Part shown: positions 1-5,421 of the stretch, in pieces
Position numbering within the stretch: the first letter of the stretch is position 1
Layout: each line of letters begins with the position of its first letter
Origin: Endozoicomonas sp031844845
GTDB lineage: Bacteria; Pseudomonadota; Gammaproteobacteria; Pseudomonadales; Endozoicomonadaceae
Assembly (NCBI RefSeq): GCF_031844845.1
Contig: NZ_JAVRMB020000440.1
Location: forward strand, 1 to 6,900
Length of the DNA stretch: 6,900 nt
Reading direction: 5' to 3'
Made by a program: the position numbers and the translations under genes
The notes under the pieces: model-generated
What the model saw: the letters and a program-made list of their open reading frames with translations, nothing else
What the model was told of the DNA's origin: nothing
The model's database searches: none

Positions 1-19
1 AGATGTGTATAAGAGACAG
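1..19 (+). other. Tn5/Nextera mosaic-end adapter remnant
   Basis: The first 19 bases read AGATGTGTATAAGAGACAG, identical to the Tn5 mosaic end used in tagmentation library kits. It lies exactly at the window edge, as expected for untrimmed adapter at a contig end. It is not genomic sequence and should be masked. A natural Tn5/IS50 end is much less likely because nothing else of Tn5 is present. Confidence 0.95.
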
Positions 20-136
20 CCCTACTTCAGCTGGTCACGACGCTTCCGTATACCAAGGGCAATCACTGCATTCATGGACAGATGGACTGAAACCTTAGGG
101 TGTACAATACTCTGTCACTCTGATCGCATTCATTAA
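20..136 (+). CDS. C-terminal fragment of a probable LysR-type transcriptional regulator
   Basis: Directly after the adapter an open frame of 38 codons runs to a TAA at 134-136. Its peptide begins PYFSWSRRF and continues RIPRAITAFMDRWTETLG. This resembles the end of the LysR effector-binding domain, where a short arginine-rich turn leads into a final helix of the type sPrvraFidfl. Everything upstream, including the helix-turn-helix, lies beyond the contig end. The tail after the helix (CTILCHSDRIH) is unremarkable. The assignment rests on a short pattern only, so the family is probable and the target genes are unknown. It ends 24 bases before the next gene on the same strand. Confidence 0.5.
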   Translation, partial: PYFSWSRRFRIPRAITAFMDRWTETLGCTILCHSDRIH

Positions 137-160
137 CCCACTATTAATAAGAACACCAAC

Positions 161-484
161 ATGCACACGATCCCGGAACGTGACTGGAAAGTCGTCAAAA
201 AACTCCACCCGATTTTACTGCAACGGTATTGCCAGCAGGTCTTTCAAGATGTTCATGCATTAACGGAAGACGATGAATGTGATTACCATGAGGCCTATCA
301 GGAGCTTTATGATCTGGTGCATGACCGGAACAAGGCAATGAGGGAACTTTTCGATGGCCTGACCCGAAGTAAAGCCACCCTGATGGTACTTGCGTGGAAA
401 AATTATGGCCTTATCACTGACGATGAGTTTGAGATGTTTAATGAAGAGACTCAGGCTCTGGTAGTTCATATCCACCAGCTGTAA
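161..484 (+). CDS. Hypothetical protein, 107 aa (IPERDWK-type)
   Basis: This complete frame runs from ATG to TAA. The product is soluble and mostly helical, with no signal peptide or membrane segment. It starts MHTIPERDWKVVKKL, and the opening IPExDWK is reminiscent of a common small hypothetical family of proteobacteria whose members begin this way and are of similar size; I know no function for it. A highly charged middle (about residues 36-60, EDDECDYHEAYQELYDLVHD) is followed by a helix with W79 and by the acidic LITDDEFEMFNEET. No good Shine-Dalgarno is visible before the ATG (upstream is aataagaacaccaac), but it is the first start in frame. No tight operon partner is seen: the next gene is about 245 bases away. 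Confidence 0.7.
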   Translation: MHTIPERDWKVVKKLHPILLQRYCQQVFQDVHALTEDDECDYHEAYQELYDLVHDRNKAMRELFDGLTRSKATLMVLAWKNYGLITDDEFEMFNEETQALVVHIHQL

Positions 485-728
485 AAGACCAGCCATCACC
501 CCAGGGAGATAAAGATCAGCTCACTGCCGGGCACCGTCTGCAGCTTGAAATGTTCGATAAATGAATCCTGCAACGCCTCACCCAGACAAAACCGGTTAAT
601 CTCCGCACGAATAATAACTATTGATACGTATCAATGTTTTCAGATCGCATCTAGTGAATAATTGCGCGCCTTCAGGAAGCCGAGCGAAAACCTGACATTG
701 ATTACCATAAAAAGGGAGATCACCGATT
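485..728. other. Intergenic region with a 16-bp palindrome and a possible coding remnant
   Basis: No convincing gene is present. A short stop-free stretch at 484-562 would read KDQPSPQGDKDQ then LTAGHRLQLEMFDK before a TGA. It looks protein-like but has no start codon and may be a remnant. A perfect palindrome lies at 620-635. The ribosome binding site GGGAG (714-718) belongs to the gene starting at 729. Confidence 0.4.
620..635. promoter_or_regulatory. 16-bp perfect palindrome, candidate operator
   Basis: ATTGATACGTATCAAT is its own reverse complement over all 16 bases. It sits 94 bases before the start of the AP2-like gene, where an operator for a dimeric regulator would be expected. I do not recognise the binding protein. 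It has no loop, so it is more likely a protein-binding site than an RNA hairpin. Confidence 0.45.
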
Positions 729-959
729 ATGATGAGAGTCGAAAGATACACCCTTAAAGATGGACAGACCGGTTGGCTGGCACATATCCGTCAGAAAAGG
801 CAGAGCTGTGAACCCACGGTTGTAACCCGACGCTTCAGCTGTTCAACCTATGGCAACCTGGCTTTTCAGAAAGCCCTGGAGTGGATTGAGAACCGGTATT
901 ATCAAGCAGCGATTTCAACAGCCTCCGACACGAATGCAAGCACGCTGCACGAGGGTTAA
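729..959 (+). CDS. Small AP2-like DNA-binding protein, 76 aa
   Basis: The frame starts at ATG 729, ten bases after a good Shine-Dalgarno (GGGAG, 714-718); a second ATG follows directly at 732. Residues about 14-58 fit the pattern of bacterial AP2-type modules: W16-x-A18-x-I20 in a first strand, a basic stretch, then RRFS (34-37), YG (41-42) and a helix with A45, A49 and W52. Such modules are three-stranded sheets that bind DNA; in bacteria and phages they occur in homing endonucleases, integrases and small free-standing proteins. Here only the module and a short polar tail (about residues 59-76) are present, with no nuclease or recombinase domain. A DNA-binding accessory or regulatory role is inferred from the fold pattern alone. 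Being encoded between phage- or island-like debris would fit a mobile-element gene. Confidence 0.6.
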   Translation: MMRVERYTLKDGQTGWLAHIRQKRQSCEPTVVTRRFSCSTYGNLAFQKALEWIENRYYQAAISTASDTNASTLHEG

Positions 960-1059
960 CCAGTCTCTTCCAATATGAAATAAGCCTGAGGGGAGTCCAT
1001 ATTTCCAACATTCCCTTCTCAGTCAATCGTTGACACGCACTGCCGGAACATTGAATACA

Positions 1060-1075
1060 CTGTATTAATAAACAG
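1060..1075 (+). promoter_or_regulatory. LexA (SOS) box upstream of umuD
   Basis: CTGTATTAATAAACAG has the CTGT-N8-ACAG form of the gammaproteobacterial LexA operator with an AT-rich core, and the flanks (CA before, TA after) also fit the 20-bp consensus. It lies 19 bases before the umuD start codon. A TTGACA at 1030-1035 could be a -35 element, but no well-spaced -10 is obvious. LexA repression with induction after DNA damage follows from established knowledge of umuDC genes. Confidence 0.85.
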
Positions 1076-1094
1076 TAATCTTAATGGTGCGGCA

Positions 1095-1265
1095 ATGAAG
1101 CCTATTCCACTAAATCCCAAAACGGATTCCAGAAAATACTCCTTCTATCAAAGCCCCGCTGCCTGTGGTTTTGTCAGCCCTGCAGCTGACTACCTGCAAG
1201 AAACCTTATCGTTTGATCAACTGCTCATTCACCATCCTGCAGCTACTTTCTTTGCCAGAGCGTAG
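1095..1265 (+). pseudogene. umuD: 5' fragment of umuD (translesion polymerase V subunit), truncated before the active site
   Basis: The 56-codon frame starts at ATG 1095, behind the LexA box, and ends at TAG 1263-1265. It contains CGFVSPAADY (24-33) and then LLIHHPAATFFARA (43-56), which align without gaps to the E. coli UmuD segments CGFPSPAADY and LLIQHPSATYFVKA. The self-cleavage bond Cys24-Gly25 even falls at the same residue numbers. UmuD is normally about 140 residues; RecA-stimulated cleavage makes UmuD', the partner of UmuC in DNA polymerase V. Here the frame breaks right where the catalytic serine motif (GDSM, Ser60) should follow, and Lys97 is also missing, so the product cannot be a working S24 peptidase. 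No continuation is found in other frames and no umuC follows. The SOS promoter is intact. The ribosome binding site is weak. Its 3' end overlaps the 3' end of the convergent helicase gene. Confidence 0.8.
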
Positions 1266-2566
1266 CCATCCGACGACTGCTGTTCGTGAGCGGTTAATTG
1301 CTTTAAACAGAAGAGAACTCCCGATTCAATGGAGCGGTCACCGGTTTGATGGTTAAAAGTGGGATTAATGGCACTGGCGGCAAATAACCCGGTGTAGGTG
1401 GATTCCAGATCGCCCAGATGCTCTTTCATAAAGCCGGACAAATCCATTCGGAAATCATTCAGGGTCAGGTCAGTGATGGAGACACTGCCGGAAATGTCTT
1501 CCAGATCCACGACATTGTCTTGTAACTCCTGCAGCTGCTTGCGGCGATACTCCAGATCATTCATCTGTTTACCGCTGTCCTGCTCAATGACGTTTTCTTC
1601 ACCGGTGGCTGATATATCCAGCAGCACCATACGACCACTGACCCGGGCTTCCAGATTGATGTATTCATCCAACTCCATATTGGGCCAGAAGTTGACCAGC
1701 TGAATCCTGCTGTTTTTTGAGCCGAGACGATCCACCCGGCCAAAGCGCTGGATAATCCGCACCGGGTTCCAGTGAATGTCGTAGTTAATCAGGAAGTCGC
1801 AATCCTGCAGGTTCTGGCCTTCGGAGATGCAGTCGGTGGCGATTAGAATATCAATCTCATCGGTGAGGCTGTCGTCTACTTTACTGCGCTCTTTGGAGAC
1901 GGGCGAGAAGGCAGTCAGCAGGTTGTTCAGGTTACTGGTTACACCAGCGAGCGTGCTTTTGTTACTGCCTGCACCGGTGACCAGTGCCGAGTGCAGTCCA
2001 AGCTGTTGTTTGGCCCAGAGGGCAATATGTTGATAAAGGTATTGTGCCGTATCCGCAAAGGCCGTAAAGATAAGAACCTTTTTATTCCCCGGATTCAGAG
2101 GCTGCTGACATTTTTTCTCAATGATTGCCTGCAGGCGATGCAGCTTGGCATCACGGCTGGCATTAATGGCCTGGGCTTCCGTTAATAGTTGTTGCAGGCG
2201 AGTGCGGTCTTCTTCCAGATCCTGTCGCCAGAGGATATGGTCGATATCCTTGATCAGAATTTTGACCTTTTTGCCAATGAGATAGGCAGCAAATTCCGGG
2301 GAGTCTACTTCGATATCATTGATGCTGAGCTCTTCAATATCATCGCTGGAATGGTTGTCCAGCCTGGACAGAAGCAAGTCTACCGACCCCAGCAGTTTTT
2401 CCAGGGTCAGTGCGAAAGAGTGAATGGAGCTTTCCATCCGTTTTAGCAGGTTAACCCGCATCAGGTGGATCAGGCTTTGCTCACGGTCCACCATTTTGAA
2501 CACAGAGCCTTTACTGACCTGAACATCGTATTTGCGGTTATATTCTGCCCGCTTCTCCATTCGCAC
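1229..2566 (-). CDS. C-terminal half of frameshifted SNF2-type helicase (helicase lobe 2)
   Basis: This is the second part of the gene that begins at 4137. The frame is open upstream of the GTG at 2566 as far as about 2640, reading FPPLKDINRIIRRL then NLSAYAPLKY, so the GTG is not a real start. It carries superfamily 2 lobe-2 motifs, numbered from the GTG: KVLIFTAFADTAQYL (163-177), the motif V region LIATDCISEGQNLQ (241-254), NYDIHWNP (261-268), and motif VI RIIQRFGRVDRLGS (270-283) with its arginine fingers. A helical, charged insertion (about 40-160) precedes it. The family-typical stretch GVLFCLKQ (416-423) is near the end, after which homologues, as I recall them, continue for about 100 residues. 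Here the last residues (DGYALAKKVAAGW) are simply the antisense of the umuD fragment. The true C-terminus is therefore probably lost. Confidence 0.85.
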   Translation of the reverse strand: MRMEKRAEYNRKYDVQVSKGSVFKMVDREQSLIHLMRVNLLKRMESSIHSFALTLEKLLGSVDLLLSRLDNHSSDDIEELSINDIEVDSPEFAAYLIGKKVKILIKDIDHILWRQDLEEDRTRLQQLLTEAQAINASRDAKLHRLQAIIEKKCQQPLNPGNKKVLIFTAFADTAQYLYQHIALWAKQQLGLHSALVTGAGSNKSTLAGVTSNLNNLLTAFSPVSKERSKVDDSLTDEIDILIATDCISEGQNLQDCDFLINYDIHWNPVRIIQRFGRVDRLGSKNSRIQLVNFWPNMELDEYINLEARVSGRMVLLDISATGEENVIEQDSGKQMNDLEYRRKQLQELQDNVVDLEDISGSVSITDLTLNDFRMDLSGFMKEHLGDLESTYTGLFAASAINPTFNHQTGDRSIESGVLFCLKQLTAHEQQSSDGYALAKKVAAGW

Positions 2567-2595
2567 ATATTTGAGGGGAGCGTAGGCACTGAGGT

Positions 2596-4137
2596 TTAAG
2601 CGACGAATGATCCGGTTGATGTCTTTGAGCGGTGGGAACTGGTCGCTGGATCAATGTCTTCTTTGATATTGATGGGCTTCAGGCGTTCCGGGAAGGCTCC
2701 GATTTCTGCGATGTCATAATACTTTTCAATATGCTTGCGGGAGCGAGCGATGGTGAGCAGATCCAGCAGTTTGAAATAGTCGAAATTCATGCCCTCCAGC
2801 AGGGATTGGGTGCTGCGCTGCTCTGCGTCCAGCTTTAGCCATTGGTTAAACTGGGTTTGAGCTTTTTTCAGGGTAATTTCAATGCTGGATATGCCCTGTG
2901 CTTCAAAGGCGGTGTCTTGCCCTTCAGTGATGAAGGCGACCTGATTTTTCAGGTCATTCATCCGGTTATTGACCGGCGTTGCCGAGAGCATCAGCACTTT
3001 GGTTTTTACACCGGAACGTATAATGTCATCCATCAGCCGGGAGTAACGGGTATGCCCCTCTTTGGCGGTGCTGCTGTTTCGGAAGTTATGGGACTCATCG
3101 ACGACGATCAGGTCATAGTTGCCCCAGTTGATGGTTTCCAGGTTGATTTCACCAGACTTGCCCGTGGTGCGTGTAAGGTCTGTGTGGTTGAGTACATCGT
3201 AGTTGAACCGATCTGCTACTAATAAATTACGCTTGTCGTTTACTGTATAAACGGTCCAGTTTTCTCTCAGCTTTTTTGGGGCAAGAACCAGTACCCGATC
3301 ATTGCGAAGTTCGTAGTATTTAATGACGGCCAGAGCAGTGAAGGTTTTTCCCAAACCGACGCTGTCAGCTATGATGCAACCGTTATAGCGTTCCAGCTTA
3401 TCAATGGCTCCAGGCACACCGTCTTTCTGGAACTTATACAGTTTGTTCCAGACCCGCGTATCTTTAAAACCCGTTTTGCTTTTGATGATGCTGTCTTCAT
3501 CAATCTCTTCCAGAAAGTCTTTAAACAGATGATAAAGGGTCAGGAAGTAGATGAACTGGGGAGATTTATCCTGGGTCAGTTGGTTGAGCTGATCCAGCAG
3601 AAGTTGTTTGGCATCGCTGGCTGACGGGCTATCCCAGATCGCATTAAACCACTCCAGCATACCCTGGGTGGCGGTGCTATCCGTGAGGCACATGTTCATA
3701 TCGAACTGGTCAGACTCACTGAAGCCCAGCCCCGTACTGGTGAAGTGAGAGCTACCCTGAATAGCAGTGTCGCTATTGTCTGCTTTGCTGATATGGAAAA
3801 GATTCTGGTTGGCCATGCTGGTGGAGCGCACTTCGACTTTATGCTCAATCCATTGGGCGCACTCTTTGGCGATCTGCATCTGGCTGAGCTGATTTCTGAG
3901 CCGGTGTTCAAAGCTGTCACCGGTCAACTCAGCAAATGGGTTATTGAGAGGGATTTCCGATTTCAGTGATTTGGACAACAGAAGCCGTATTTCATCGACG
4001 CCAGTTAATTCTTTTTTCAGGGACTCAAAGCCATAGATAGAGAATAGCCCTGAAATTACAGACAGCTTTGACCCTTTGTTAAGATGTCGGCGAAGCGCCT
4101 CACCAACTTTTCCATTTTGTTTGTTGTCCAGGAGCAT
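2596..4137 (-). CDS. N-terminal half of frameshifted PLD-like/SNF2 helicase (PLD domain and helicase lobe 1)
   Basis: Residues about 1-170 form a phospholipase-D-like domain: LLDNKQNGKVGEALRRHL at the start, then a degenerate HKD motif, H115-xx-K118 with IQGSSHFTSTGLG at 126-138. Lobe 1 of an SNF2-type ATPase follows: Q-motif-like KLYKFQKDG (232-240), Walker A DSVGLGKT (258-265), motif Ia VLVLAPKKLRENW (282-294), Walker B DESH (347-350) and motif III LMLSATPVNN (382-391). Such proteins are predicted DNA translocases with a nuclease-like module and are often found in defence islands. After D496 the frame leaves the family sequence at about base 2641 and ends on a chance tail. Restoring one base there joins it to the downstream half, giving 970 codons (969 residues) over 4137-1229. 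No Shine-Dalgarno precedes ATG 4137; the frame stays open for 15 more codons to a TAA at 4183-4185 without another usual start. Confidence 0.9.
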   Translation of the reverse strand: MLLDNKQNGKVGEALRRHLNKGSKLSVISGLFSIYGFESLKKELTGVDEIRLLLSKSLKSEIPLNNPFAELTGDSFEHRLRNQLSQMQIAKECAQWIEHKVEVRSTSMANQNLFHISKADNSDTAIQGSSHFTSTGLGFSESDQFDMNMCLTDSTATQGMLEWFNAIWDSPSASDAKQLLLDQLNQLTQDKSPQFIYFLTLYHLFKDFLEEIDEDSIIKSKTGFKDTRVWNKLYKFQKDGVPGAIDKLERYNGCIIADSVGLGKTFTALAVIKYYELRNDRVLVLAPKKLRENWTVYTVNDKRNLLVADRFNYDVLNHTDLTRTTGKSGEINLETINWGNYDLIVVDESHNFRNSSTAKEGHTRYSRLMDDIIRSGVKTKVLMLSATPVNNRMNDLKNQVAFITEGQDTAFEAQGISSIEITLKKAQTQFNQWLKLDAEQRSTQSLLEGMNFDYFKLLDLLTIARSRKHIEKYYDIAEIGAFPERLKPINIKEDIDPATSSHRSKTSTGSFVA

Positions 4138-4275
4138 GGGGGGTTCCCAGTTTATTCCGGCGGGTACGCTACCGCCCGTAGGTTAGACCACGGCCTTTTA
4201 TTGACAGTGGGGAGCGTGGGCCCAGGTAGCTCAGGATAGTTTTTTAGGAAGGACGTCATTGTACGATTATACGAT

Positions 4276-4302
4276 TAAAGACGGTAGTCGTGTCTTTACG
4301 AC
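4276..4302. repeat. Two overlapping, mutually exclusive stem-loops
   Basis: TAAAGAC (4276-4282) pairs with GTCTTTA (4292-4298) around a 9-base loop. Within it, GTCGT (4287-4291) pairs with ACGAC (4298-4302) around the loop GTCTTT. The two stems compete because base 4298 is shared and the arms interleave. They could be RNA alternatives in a leader or a protein-binding site; no function is known. Confidence 0.4.
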
Positions 4303-4352
4303 AGGGGGAATTGAGAAAGCGGTGTACTGATCTGTAAAACAGGTGTCAGCCT

Positions 4353-4374
4353 GATTCTCTGACCAAAGAGAATC
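4353..4374. repeat. 8-bp perfect inverted repeat, candidate operator or hairpin
   Basis: GATTCTCT (4353-4360) and AGAGAATC (4367-4374) are perfect complements around the 6-base loop GACCAA. The repeat lies immediately upstream of the candidate promoter for the gene at 4436, a natural place for an operator. No T-run follows, so a classic terminator is unlikely. Confidence 0.5.
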
Positions 4375-4435
4375 TTGCTTGTGTGTCAGGTGTTGATGTT
4401 TTATAGGTAGGTGGATAGCTGAGCAGGAGAAATAA

Positions 4436-4702
4436 ATGGCTGAACTCTATGATTATGACAACCTGGTTACCGGTGATCAGGTTATCGTTGACTATAACCT
4501 CAACCCTGACGGTACAGTTGTTGGTAGCTCAGATAAAAAGTCAGGTAATAAAGAGCTGGGTATTGTCGTTGGCCGGGAGTTGAATCATCTGGGTACTACT
4601 CATCTTTTAGTGGTGGATTTCCATGATGACGAATCAGAACGTATTAGTCGGAGTCGATTTGAATTTGGTGATCGTCGTGTGTTTAAGGTAAACGACGACT
4701 GA
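4436..4702 (+). CDS. Hypothetical small acidic protein, 88 aa
   Basis: This complete frame starts at ATG 4436 with a good Shine-Dalgarno (AGGAGA, 4425-4430) five bases upstream and ends at TGA 4700-4702. I recognise no family. The peptide looks like a small beta-rich domain: hydrophobic alternating strands VTGDQVIVDYNL (11-22), ELGIVVGREL (40-49) and THLLVVDFHD (55-64) are separated by glycine and asparagine turns, a pattern seen in SH3- or KOW-like barrels. It carries 18 acidic against 10 basic residues. There is no signal peptide or membrane segment. It is the first gene of a rightward cluster that diverges from the PLD/SNF2 helicase, so joint function with the helicase is possible but unproven. 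The next frame is already open ten bases before this stop, leaving room for coupling or for a lost base between the two. Confidence 0.7.
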   Translation: MAELYDYDNLVTGDQVIVDYNLNPDGTVVGSSDKKSGNKELGIVVGRELNHLGTTHLLVVDFHDDESERISRSRFEFGDRRVFKVNDD

Positions 4703-4781
4703 CACTTTCGACTCCACTAATGACATTGATGAATCTGGCCATAATGATGAAACTGAGGTGTCTCTGACACCGGAGAAGGAA

Positions 4782-5078
4782 ATGGACAAAAAGAAGAATA
4801 ATGTAGTCCCTCTGGTTCGCAAGCCGCCGGTGGAACCAGTTGAGCCATTCGATCCTGACCAGTTTGTAAGTATCATTAAAAATCTGGTAGATAGCATTAA
4901 AGGTATCGGTGATTCAGAGCTTTCGCCTGATGAGATTGAGGAGGTTTTGGGGCAGTCTGTCAGTGACAGTGACAAGCGTTATCTGTCGGCATACCAGAGT
5001 GAGATCGAACCGATTATGGATGAAGTATCCAATGGGCTTGCGCTCCGGGCTCGAAAGTTGTTTACCCTGGTGGAATAG
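4782..5078 (+). CDS. Hypothetical acidic protein, 98 aa
   Basis: The product begins MDKKKNNVVPLVRKPP, passes through a proline-glutamate linker (VEPVEPFDPD) and then looks helical, with the acidic segment DSELSPDEIEEVLG (about residues 43-56). No family is recognised. I prefer ATG 4782 because GGAG (4772-4775) sits six bases before it. A GTG at 4758 in the same frame would add eight residues (106 in total) but has no clear ribosome binding site. The frame is open back to 4692, and the translation of that stretch (TDTFDSTNDIDESGHNDE) is also acidic and protein-like. The gene may therefore be longer or once have been joined to its upstream neighbour by a now-shifted frame. Net charge is clearly negative. 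No membrane segment is present. Confidence 0.65.
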   Translation: MDKKKNNVVPLVRKPPVEPVEPFDPDQFVSIIKNLVDSIKGIGDSELSPDEIEEVLGQSVSDSDKRYLSAYQSEIEPIMDEVSNGLALRARKLFTLVE

Positions 5079-5224
5079 CTATGAAGAATACCGCATTGGT
5101 GAGCATGAATGTGCGGGCACCAGTTTAGAGAACGGCTTTAACTGTGTTTCTTCATCAGGCGGTATTGATGCCCACCGGATATTCCTGACTGGCTTCCAAG
5201 ACCCATGGCCTTATGAGTTGTCAG

Positions 5225-5250
5225 TGTGATCAGGCTAATGTCTGATCACA
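5225..5250 (+). terminator. Stem-loop, possible transcript end of the small-gene cluster
   Basis: TGTGATCAG (5225-5233) and CTGATCACA (5242-5250) form a perfect 9-bp stem with the 8-base loop GCTAATGT. It is well placed to end a transcript coming from 4436-5078. The stem is not GC-rich and no T-run follows, so factor-dependent termination, RNA stabilisation or a protein-binding site are alternatives. Confidence 0.45.
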
Positions 5251-5360
5251 ATGCGGGGCTGTTTGATAAAGCCTTCCGCTAATTACACCACCCTCCCGCT
5301 TCCATCCTGAATACGGACTGGCAGTTCCCGCTGTCAGGTGCATAGACCCTGAAGTGCTTC

Positions 5361-5366
5361 TATAAT
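5361..5366 (+). promoter_or_regulatory. Candidate -10 element for the gene at 5422
   Basis: TATAAT matches the sigma-70 -10 consensus exactly and lies 55 bases before the preferred start codon. The sequence at the proper -35 distance (GTGCAT, 5338-5343) is a poor match. The promoter would therefore be weak or depend on an activator. Confidence 0.35.
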
Positions 5367-5421
5367 TGATAATTCTCGAACAGCAGAATCCTCTCCGACA
5401 CATGTGATAGAGATTGATGTC

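Larger units (their letters stand above)
4138..4435. promoter_or_regulatory. Divergent control region between helicase gene and small-gene cluster
   Basis: This 298-base region separates divergent genes and holds several signals. TACGATTA occurs twice in tandem (4262-4277). Its minus strand contains a perfect -10 hexamer TATAAT (4271-4266) that could serve the helicase gene, though no good -35 is seen. Two overlapping, mutually exclusive stem-loops lie at 4276-4302 and an 8-bp inverted repeat at 4353-4374. On the plus strand TTGTGT (4379-4384), a 17-base spacer and TATAGG (4402-4407) form a possible promoter for the gene at 4436. Confidence 0.45.

Noticed and set aside
1398..1703. Plus-strand open frame of 101 codons inside the helicase gene
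   Set aside because: It is antisense to strongly conserved helicase sequence and its translation is serine/arginine-rich without family features.
2842..3222. Plus-strand open frame of 126 codons opposite helicase lobe 1
   Set aside because: It is a shadow of the conserved Walker B and motif III region on the minus strand and has no ribosome binding site.
4158..4179. GC-rich apparent hairpin GGCGGGTA/TACCGCCC
   Set aside because: On pairing the arms from the loop outward, two central positions mismatch, leaving only 4 plus 3 pairs. It is a weak structure.
4217..4240. Stretch GGGCCCAGGTAGCTCAGG resembling the 5' part of a tRNA
   Set aside because: The D-loop does not continue with the usual GG-TTAGAGC pattern, and no anticodon stem, TTC loop or matching acceptor 3' strand follows.
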